Positions 57,844 to 64,000 of a stretch of DNA of 64,000 nt are shown here, one piece after another. The DNA comes from Palsa-504 sp963844625. GTDB taxonomy: Bacteria > Actinomycetota > Actinomycetes > Streptosporangiales > Streptosporangiaceae. The position numbers were made by a program, and so were the translations under genes. Position 1 is the stretch's first letter; the number at the start of each line of letters is the position of its first letter. Below the pieces are notes generated by a model, which was given only the letters and a program-made list of their open reading frames with translations, was not told where the DNA came from and did no database searches. The stretch spans positions 372,001 through 436,000 of the forward strand of contig CAWJPF010000035.1 in NCBI GenBank assembly GCA_963844625.1. Reading direction: 5' to 3'.

Positions 57844-59724
57844 ATGTCCAGGGCCGTCGACCTCGAAGCGGCCCGGCGGTCCTTCCTGGCCGCCGGGACG
57901 TGCCTGGTCCCCAGGGACGTCGTCCGCGCGGAGGTTCTCGCCTCCTGGGAGCGGTCGCGCCGCCACGAGGTGGATCCCGACCGGATCGCCGCCCGGTTCG
58001 TCCGGCCCGCTCCCGGCTCGCCGCTGCTGACCGCGGCCGAGGACGTCTTCGACGATTTCTTCAAGCAGGCGGGGCGGGTAGCGGCCTCTCTCGTCCTGAT
58101 GGACTCCGACGGGGTGGTCCGTGTCCGAAGGGACGGCGACGAGGGGCTGGCCCGGCTGCTGGACGCGGTGCTGCTGGTGCCGGGATACCGCCATGACGAG
58201 GCCACGATCGGGACCACCGCGGCGTCGGTGGCCTGGCACGAGCGGGGCAACGTTGTCCTCCGCGGCGCCGAGCATTATCACTCCCGCCTGATGTTCATTA
58301 GCGGCGCCGCCTCGCTGGTGCCCGACCCGCATCACCTCGAGGCGTGCGGCGTTGTGCTGGTGATCTGCCACGAGTCGGATCAGACGATGTTCCAGCTGGC
58401 GGCGGCGCGGATGCTGACCCAGCGGATCGCCGGGAGGATGGCCGGGGGACCGCGGCACTGGTCCCGGGCGATCCTCGAGCATTTCGGCCGCTGCTGTGAG
58501 CGGGAAACCGGGTGGGTACTGGCGACCGATGGGGACTGGATCCTGACCAACGCCCGGGCCCGTCAGCTGGACGCGGCTGACCTGCGCGCGCTGACTGATC
58601 TCGCGCTGGCCAGCCTGACGCTGCAGGATTTCGCGAGCAAGCATGTAGACCTGCCGTCCGGCGGCTGCGCCGAGGCCGCTACCGAAGGCATCTACCTGAG
58701 CGGCGAGCTGGTCGGCTGCCTGCTCTCAGGCGCGCAGGCCGCCCCGCGGCGGCCAGCCGCCGTACCCGAGGCCGTCCGCCGCCAGGGCTCGCATGTCGCG
58801 CCGACGATCCGCCGCGACTACGCCAAGGACCTGCGGGGGTCGGACAGTACGCAGCGGATCGCCGAGGCCAGGATCCGCGCGAACCAGGAACTGCTGACCC
58901 CGTTCCTGCGCGCCAGGCAGGAGGTCGCGGCGAGCATTACCCAGCGCAGGCGGCATCTGCTCATCGGTGAGCCCGGGGTGGGGAAGCAGACGCTGGTTCG
59001 CGCCCAGTTCCGGCAGGCGTTCCCTTACGGGCAGGTCGTCGTGGTGAACTGCGCGTCCTTCCCGGCCGAGCCGGGCGTCTGGGAAGGACGCGGAGTGCAT
59101 CCGATCGCCGAGCTGGCCGAAACGGCGGACGGCGGCCCGCAGTTGCTGCTGCTGTGCGGGCTGAACCGGCTGACTCCGGTCGGGGCCCACCGGCTTGACG
59201 AGTCGCTGCGGCCGCTCATCGCGCTGGACGCCGGGCTGTTCGTCATCGGCTTCATCGACAGCCCGGCCGTGGACGCGACCCGGCCGTACGGGCTCCTGCT
59301 CCGCCACTTCCACCAGATGACCAGGGTGCCGGCGCTCCGGTATCGCCTGGACGAGATAGGCGACATCTCGATGTCGATCTTGCGTGAGCTCTCGGGCCGC
59401 CGGTCCCTGCGGCTCAGCCTGCAGGTTGTCCGGGTCCTGGAGGGGTACGCGTGGCCCGGGAACATCAACGAGCTCCAGGACGTGCTGAGATACGTCATCG
59501 CCCGCAAGCCGGTCGGCGAGATTCAGCCGCCGGATCTGCCCCGGGTGTGCTTCCAGCGCCAGCCGCGCAAGATGTCCATGCTCGAGGCCGCGCAGTGCGA
59601 CGCGATCATCCAGGCGCTGTACGAGTCCCGCGGGAATCGTTACAAGGCCGCCGACATGCTGGGCATAGCCCGTTCGTCTCTGTACCGGAAGATCGACGCG
59701 TTCGGCATCAGCTACATCGCCTGA
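57844..59724 (+). CDS. AcoR-type AAA+ transcription activator (Fis family), GAFTGA loop not seen
   Basis: 626 residues. N-terminal GAF-like sensor (about 60-200) with the AcoR-family start VRAEVLASWERSRRHEVDPD; an AAA+ domain (about 360-560) with Walker A GEPGVGKQTL, and a sensor-like WPGNINELQDVLRYV; C-terminal Fis-type helix-turn-helix ESRGNRYKAADMLGIARSSL. The sigma-54-contacting GAFTGA is absent from the expected loop, fitting actinobacteria that lack sigma-54. Related proteins control acetoin, propane and alcohol genes in other taxa. Two dyads lie upstream. The ADH gene follows convergently. Confidence 0.88.
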   Translation: MSRAVDLEAARRSFLAAGTCLVPRDVVRAEVLASWERSRRHEVDPDRIAARFVRPAPGSPLLTAAEDVFDDFFKQAGRVAASLVLMDSDGVVRVRRDGDEGLARLLDAVLLVPGYRHDEATIGTTAASVAWHERGNVVLRGAEHYHSRLMFISGAASLVPDPHHLEACGVVLVICHESDQTMFQLAAARMLTQRIAGRMAGGPRHWSRAILEHFGRCCERETGWVLATDGDWILTNARARQLDAADLRALTDLALASLTLQDFASKHVDLPSGGCAEAATEGIYLSGELVGCLLSGAQAAPRRPAAVPEAVRRQGSHVAPTIRRDYAKDLRGSDSTQRIAEARIRANQELLTPFLRARQEVAASITQRRRHLLIGEPGVGKQTLVRAQFRQAFPYGQVVVVNCASFPAEPGVWEGRGVHPIAELAETADGGPQLLLLCGLNRLTPVGAHRLDESLRPLIALDAGLFVIGFIDSPAVDATRPYGLLLRHFHQMTRVPALRYRLDEIGDISMSILRELSGRRSLRLSLQVVRVLEGYAWPGNINELQDVLRYVIARKPVGEIQPPDLPRVCFQRQPRKMSMLEAAQCDAIIQALYESRGNRYKAADMLGIARSSLYRKIDAFGISYIA

Positions 59725-59794
59725 TCCGGCCGCGGGTCCGGGCCAACCCGCGGCCAACCCGCGCGGCCAACCCGCGGCCGGAACAGGCCCCAGC

Positions 59795-60841
59795 TCAGCC
59801 CGGCGTGATGACGACCTTCAGGGCCGAGTTCGCCGCCGCGTTCTTGAACACGTCATAGGCCTCGTCCATCTGCCCGAACGTGAACGAGTGCGTGCCCATC
59901 TTCTCGGCCGGGATCCGCCCGCTGGCGACCATCTTGAGCAGGGTGGGAATCGAGACGGTATCCACCAGCCCCATGGTCAGGGTCACGTTCTGGATCCACA
60001 TGTCCTGCATCGGCAGCTCGACCGGCGTCCCGTGCACCCCGATGTTGGCGATGGTGCCGCCCGGCCGGACCAGGGACGCCGCGGTCAGCAGCGTTTCCGG
60101 GTAGCCGACCGCCTCGATCGAGACGTCCACGCCGAGACCGTCGGTCAGCGCGATAACGTCCGCGACCGTGCCCGGGCCGACCTCGACGGCATCGGTGGCC
60201 CCGAACTCCAGCGCCTTCCCGAGCCGGAACTTGTTCGTGTCGATCGCGATAACCTTCGAGGCGCCCCACAGTCCCGTGGTCAGGATGGCGGAAAGGCCCA
60301 CCGCGCCGGTGCCCACCACGGCCACCGTGTCGCCGGGACGCACGTTCCCGGCGAGCACGCCGACCTCGTACCCGGTGGGGAGCGAGTCGGCGAGGAAGAT
60401 CGCCTGCTCGTTCGTCACGCTGTCGGGTACCGCGTACAGCGAGGTGTCGGCGAACGGCACCCGGACGAACTCGGCCTGGGTCCCGTCGATGAGGTGGCCG
60501 AAGATCCAGCCGATCCCGCCGACGGTCTGGCAGTGCGACGGCATGCCCCGCTGGCAGTACACGCACCGGCCGCACTTGGTGATGGCCGGGACGAGCACGC
60601 GGTCGCCGACGCCGAAGCCGTTGACCGCCTCACCTACCTCGGTGACCGTGCCGACCGCCTCGTGCCCCAGGATGCGGCCGTCGGTGACCGCGGCCACGTC
60701 ACCGTGGAGGATGTGCAGGTCAGTCCCGCATATGGTGGTGGTGTCGACCCTCACGACGACGTCGGTCGGTTCCTGGATCGCCGCATCGGGGACGTCTTCC
60801 CAGGTCTTCTTTCCGGGCCCGTGATACACCAGCGCCTTCAT
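59795..60841 (-). CDS. Zinc-dependent alcohol dehydrogenase (MDR family)
   Basis: 348 residues. Catalytic zinc site ICGTDLHILHGDV with Cys, GHEAVGTVTEVG with His-Glu; structural zinc Cys set CGRCVYCQRGMPSHC; Rossmann motif VVGTGAVGLSAILT and IDTNKFRLGKALEFGA (NAD-type Asp after the second strand). Fits the medium-chain alcohol/threonine-like dehydrogenases used for secondary alcohols such as 2-propanol. Start ATG 60841 (MKALVYHGPG). Probably controlled by the neighbouring activator; a link to alkene or ketone metabolism is inference. Confidence 0.92.
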   Translation of the reverse strand: MKALVYHGPGKKTWEDVPDAAIQEPTDVVVRVDTTTICGTDLHILHGDVAAVTDGRILGHEAVGTVTEVGEAVNGFGVGDRVLVPAITKCGRCVYCQRGMPSHCQTVGGIGWIFGHLIDGTQAEFVRVPFADTSLYAVPDSVTNEQAIFLADSLPTGYEVGVLAGNVRPGDTVAVVGTGAVGLSAILTTGLWGASKVIAIDTNKFRLGKALEFGATDAVEVGPGTVADVIALTDGLGVDVSIEAVGYPETLLTAASLVRPGGTIANIGVHGTPVELPMQDMWIQNVTLTMGLVDTVSIPTLLKMVASGRIPAEKMGTHSFTFGQMDEAYDVFKNAAANSALKVVITPG

Positions 60842-60971
60842 CGCGACTCCGTCTGCTTGACGAGCTCCAGGGCGACCCTGGAGCATTCGGCTTATAGCTG
60901 CGACGCTAACAGCGGTCCGAGAGCGCTGGCTGTTTCAGAATCGGACCATCTGAGCCGGGCGCGGACCGCGA

Positions 60972-61011
60972 CGGCGCCGGAGTGACCCGGATCCGGGACA
61001 CTCCGGCGCCG
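60972..61011. terminator. Near-perfect 40-base palindrome after the egt operon
   Basis: CGGCGCCGGAGTG and CACTCCGGCGCCG flank the 12-base palindrome CCCGGATCCGGG with single A mismatches. It sits 20 bases past the egtD stop and is likely its terminator. Confidence 0.7.
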
Positions 61012-61030
61012 GGGACAAGCCAGTCGGCGC

Positions 61031-62008
61031 CTAAAGCGACGGGACGGACAGCGACAGGCCGAACCGCGCCGCCGGATCCGTCCACCATGATCGCATCGCG
61101 AACCCGGCCGCGGCCAGCTCGGCGGCCACCCCCTCCGGCCGGAACTTGGCGGACACCTCGGTGCGCATCTCCTCGCCGGCGGCGAAATCCACGGTGAGCC
61201 CGAGGCCCGGCAGGTGCACGGTCTGCGCGGTCACGGAACGCAGCCGCATCTCGATCCATTCGGCCTTCGCGTCCCAGGCCGCCACGTGCTCGAACTCGTC
61301 CTGGTCGAAGTCGGCCCCGAGCTCGGTGTTGAGCACCGCGAGGACGTTCTTGTTGAAGTCGGCGGTGACCCCGGAGGCGTCGTCGTACGCGGCGATCAGC
61401 GTGGCCTGATCCTTGACCAGGTCGGTGCCGAGCAGGAAGAAGTCACCCGCCCGCATGCCGTTCCTGACCCGGGCCAGGAAGGCCGCCCGCTGATCAGGGA
61501 GCAGGTTCCCGATGGTGCTGCCGAGGAAAGCGACCAGCCGCGGGGCGGGCGCGTCGTCGCCGTCGGGCAGCCCGAGGTGCTCCTCGAAGTCGGACACCAC
61601 GGCGCGTACCTCCAGTCCCGGGTACTCCGCCGACAGGGCGTCTCCGGCCGCGACCAGGGCCGACTCGCTGACATCGACGGGCACGTAGCAGCGCAGCGTC
61701 CCCGCGGCACGCAGCGCGTCCAGCAGCAGCCTGGTCTTGTCCGAGGAGCCCGAGCCCAGCTCGACCAGGGTCCGCGCCCGGGTCTGCCCGGCGATTCGCG
61801 CCGCCTCAGCCTGCAGGATCTCCCGCTCAGCGCGGGTCGGGTAGTACTCGGGCAACTCGGTGATCTTGTCGAACAGCGCGCTGCCCTGCGCGTCGTAGAA
61901 CCACTTGGGCGGCAGCGACTTGGGCGATGCGGTGAGCCCGGCACGCGCGTCCGCGCGCAGCGCTTCGGCGAGGAAGCCAGGCGGCAGCCGTCGGTCGAGG
62001 GAGGTCAT
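61031..62008 (-). CDS. egtD: L-histidine N-alpha-methyltransferase (ergothioneine synthesis)
   Basis: 325 residues. Makes hercynine by three methylations of histidine. Motifs: ALRADARAGLTASPKSLPPKWFYD at the N-terminus, ITELPEYYPTRAEREIL, the SAM site LVELGSGSSDKTRLLLDAL, YVPVDVSESALVAAGDAL, FLGSTIGNLLPDQRAAFLAR and the C-terminal AEWIEMRLRSVTAQTVHLPG. Full length. Its ATG overlaps the stop of egtC (ATGA). No egtE follows; the palindrome at 60972 ends the unit. Confidence 0.96.
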   Translation of the reverse strand: MTSLDRRLPPGFLAEALRADARAGLTASPKSLPPKWFYDAQGSALFDKITELPEYYPTRAEREILQAEAARIAGQTRARTLVELGSGSSDKTRLLLDALRAAGTLRCYVPVDVSESALVAAGDALSAEYPGLEVRAVVSDFEEHLGLPDGDDAPAPRLVAFLGSTIGNLLPDQRAAFLARVRNGMRAGDFFLLGTDLVKDQATLIAAYDDASGVTADFNKNVLAVLNTELGADFDQDEFEHVAAWDAKAEWIEMRLRSVTAQTVHLPGLGLTVDFAAGEEMRTEVSAKFRPEGVAAELAAAGFAMRSWWTDPAARFGLSLSVPSL

Positions 62009-62793
62009 CGAGTCGTTTTCCTTCCGTCAGCCATTTCTAGTGATCCAGCTTTGTTCCGGCTCAGCTTCATCACGCTCACCTGCTGCGGCGTCGCCGTGAC
62101 AACGCTGTCGGGCGGCACCTTCGTCCAGCCGGGCTCGTCGTCGCCCGGCTCGGACGCCACGACCACCCCCGGCCCCGGCCGGTACCACAAGGTGTCACCG
62201 GCGGCGGTGGCGGCGATCACCTGCCCGTCGGTCAGCAGGAAGTTGAACCGGCCGGTCAGGCCGGCCGCGTCCAGCGCCCCGATCGTGTCCGCGAGGGCCT
62301 CGGCGGGCCCCAGGCCGCGGCGGAGCCGGTCCAGGACCAGCGCCCACGCCAAGGCGGAGTCCACCCGGGCCGCCAGCCCGAGCAGCAGGCCCGTATCCAG
62401 GGTCGCGGCCAGCCCGGCCGCCGAGTCCGGCCACCCGGCGATCACGCCGTTGTGGCTGAACAGCCAGGATCCGCCCGCGAACGGGGCGACCGCGGCCAGC
62501 CCCGGATCGGTGCCCCCGGTCGCGCTGCGGACGGCGCCGAGGATCGCGCCGGCCCGGGTGACCCGGGCCACGTCCGCGAAGGACTCATCCCCCCAGATCG
62601 GCCCCGTCCGCCGGTACCTGGCCGGATCAGGGTCCCCGGCCGCGTACCAGCCGACGCCGAACCCGTCCGCGTTCACCGTCCCGTACCGCTGCCGGCGCGG
62701 CGCCCAGGCCTGGGTGTACAGGCCGTGCGGCGGCTCGATGAGCACCGAGCGCAGCGTCGCGGGCGGCCCGAGGTAGGCCAGGTGCCTGCACAT
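62005..62793 (-). CDS. egtC: Gamma-glutamyl-hercynylcysteine sulfoxide amidohydrolase
   Basis: 262 residues, class II glutamine-amidotransferase fold. Starts MCRHLAYLGPP, so Cys2 becomes the N-terminal nucleophile; HGLYTQAWAPRRQRYGTVNA, DGFGVGWY and WLFSHNGVIAG are the usual oxyanion and substrate regions. It removes glutamate from the sulfoxide intermediate. ATG 62793 overlaps the egtB stop (TGATG). Confidence 0.95.
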   Translation of the reverse strand: MCRHLAYLGPPATLRSVLIEPPHGLYTQAWAPRRQRYGTVNADGFGVGWYAAGDPDPARYRRTGPIWGDESFADVARVTRAGAILGAVRSATGGTDPGLAAVAPFAGGSWLFSHNGVIAGWPDSAAGLAATLDTGLLLGLAARVDSALAWALVLDRLRRGLGPAEALADTIGALDAAGLTGRFNFLLTDGQVIAATAAGDTLWYRPGPGVVVASEPGDDEPGWTKVPPDSVVTATPQQVSVMKLSRNKAGSLEMADGRKTTR

Positions 62794-64000
62794 CAAGCAA
62801 GCTCCGCAACTGCCGAGCGGGCGGTGCGGAACCCGGAGAAGATCTGCCGCCTGATCGGGTAATCCCAGTTGCGGAACGTGCCCCGGCAGGCGGCCGGGCT
62901 CACCGCGAACGACCCGCCGCGGAGCACCTTGTACTCCGGGCCGAAGAAGACCTCCGAGTACTCCCGGTAGGGCCAGGCCTTAAAGCCAGGGTACGGACCG
63001 AAGTCGGAGCTGGTCCACTCCCAGACGTCCCCGATGAGCTGCGTGGCCCCGCACGGCGCCGCCCCGTCCGGATAGGAGCGCCGGCGCCGGGCGTAGGAAG
63101 CCCTGGCCGAGGTTGGCGTGGGTGGCCTCGGGCTCTGCGTTGCCCCACGGATAACGGCGGGTCAGGCCGGTGACGGGATCGAACCGGGCCGCCTTCTCCC
63201 ACTCGGCCTCGGTCGGCAGCCTGCGGCCCGCCCAGCGGGCGTACGCGTCGGCCTCGTACCAGCACACGTGCACCACAGGCTCGTCGGGCACCACCGGCTC
63301 CAGCCGGCCGAACACCCGGCGGGTCCACTGACGCCCGTCCTGGCTCCAGTACAGCGGCGCGGACAGCCCGGCCCGCTGCCGGTGCTCCCAGCCGGCTGCC
63401 GTCCACCAGCGTGGTTCTTCGTACCCGCCGTCCGCGATGAACTCCGCAAAGGCGCCGCAGGTCACCGGCGTGGTGTCGAGGTAGAAGGGCGCCACGTCCA
63501 CGGCGTGCGCGGGCCGTTCGTTATCCAGCGCCCAGGGTTCGGTGGAGGTCCCCATCGTGAACGGGCCGCCGGGCACCAGGACCTCCGCCGGCCGCCGGAA
63601 CGCGTCGGCGGGCGCCGGGCCGGGCCGCGGGGCGGTGAGCACCGGGGCTCCCGGCCGGATCTGATGGGTGATCAGCATGGTCTCGTCGTGCTGCACCTCA
63701 TGCTGGACGATCATCCCGAACGCGAAGGCGTCACCGATCCGGGTGCTCCCGAACGCCGAGCCGTCGAACCGGGAGCGGTCGAGCAGGTCAAGCACCCGGC
63801 CGCGGACCTCGTGGCCATAGGCCCGCGCCTCGCCGGGCGGCAGCAGGGGCAGTGTCGGCCGTTCGGAACGCGGGTGCTCGAACGCGTCGTAGAGCGGGTC
63901 GATTTCCGGGTGCAGCGGCTCGCGGCCGCCGACCTCGCGCAGCAGCCAGAGCTCTTCCTGGTTGGCGATGTGCGCGAGGTCCCAGACCAGCGGCGACATC
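62793..64000 (-). CDS. egtB: Ergothioneine sulfoxide synthase EgtB, 5' cut by window edge, frameshift near 3' end
   Basis: Iron enzyme that joins hercynine and gamma-glutamylcysteine. The first frame (64000 to about 63080) has SPLVWDLAHIANQEELWLLR, the iron-binding QHEVQHDETML (His-x3-His-x-Glu) and the FGE-type domain (VPGGPFTMGTSTEPWALDNE, RRLPTEAEWEKAARFDP, THANLGQGFLRPAP). It then derails and would stop at 62980. One frame over, the family sequence resumes exactly: YPDGAAPCGATQLIGDVWEW, FGPEYKVLRGGSFAVSPAAC and NWDYPIRRQIFSGFRTARS, ending TGA at 62793. One extra base (or two missing) within about 63075-63085 explains it: mutation or sequencing error. Confidence 0.88.

Overview
The window is high-GC DNA with dense, short-spaced genes, many GTG/TTG starts and 4-bp ATGA/GTGA gene overlaps. 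Together with the gene content (TlyA-NAD kinase-RecN order, two DUF1707 proteins, a SAV2177/DUF574-type methyltransferase, a PASTA-less Ser/Thr kinase, ECF sigma with a YCII partner, ergothioneine genes) this points to a filamentous-type actinomycete, perhaps Streptosporangiales or Streptomycetales. I cannot name the genus. I see no rRNA, tRNA, CRISPR array, transposase or phage gene.

Layout. 1-8.8 kb: miscellaneous metabolism (SDR, GH18-like lipoprotein, an MFS transporter running in frame into a DUF1707 protein, a GH13 enzyme plus P-loop kinase, PIG-L deacetylase). 8.9-12.1 kb: a membrane Ser/Thr kinase with a predicted beta-propeller ectodomain. 12.2-16.7 kb: MarR pair, PurC, a CutA operon with a tiny membrane protein, phosphatase, SCP2 protein. 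16.8-20.5 kb: housekeeping operon (small protein, TlyA, NAD kinase, RecN). 20.5-26.5 kb: CGNR regulator, methyltransferase, a second NAD kinase, epimerase and acyl-CoA dehydrogenase.

26.7-48.4 kb is the remarkable part: a coenzyme M (CoM, 2-mercaptoethanesulfonate) island. It opens with a MEDS-domain sensor and a PucR-type regulator that appears frameshifted. A 2-ketopropyl-CoM oxidoreductase/carboxylase homologue (XecC-like) follows, then a hydroxyalkyl-CoM dehydrogenase (XecD-like), a second SDR, a 2-oxoacid-dehydrogenase E1 alpha/beta pair and a MetE-fold zinc protein. Next come an acylating aldehyde dehydrogenase on the other strand, a two-subunit CoA transferase, an ADP-forming acyl-CoA synthetase and a clear epoxyalkane:CoM transferase (XecA/EtnE-like). 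The island ends with a five-gene CoM biosynthesis operon: phosphosulfolactate synthase, a Cys-rich protein of unknown function, two aspartase/fumarase-superfamily lyases and a PLP enzyme. The catalytic residues that distinguish the XecC and XecD families from ordinary relatives are present. The inferred logic is: make CoM, capture an epoxide with it, oxidise the alcohol, cleave or carboxylate the ketone, and feed the product to CoA thioesters. No alkene monooxygenase lies in the window, so the epoxide source is unknown.

48.5-56.7 kb: MhuD-like protein, a Gln/Gly/Asp repeat protein, Rieske membrane protein, a four-gene translationally coupled cassette (acyl-CoA-dehydrogenase-like, PIG-L, methyltransferase, glycosyltransferase), transglutaminase-like protein, Dps, ECF sigma factor with YCII partner. 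56.8-60.8 kb: class II aldolase, an AcoR-type AAA+ activator lacking a visible GAFTGA loop with two upstream dyads, and a zinc alcohol dehydrogenase. 61.0-64.0 kb: ergothioneine genes egtD, egtC and egtB on the minus strand; egtB is frameshifted near its 3' end and runs off the window.

Limits: all assignments come from reading translated sequence and remembered family motifs; no database search was run. Two frame breaks in GC-rich tracts (about 28.13 kb and 63.08 kb) may be sequencing errors.
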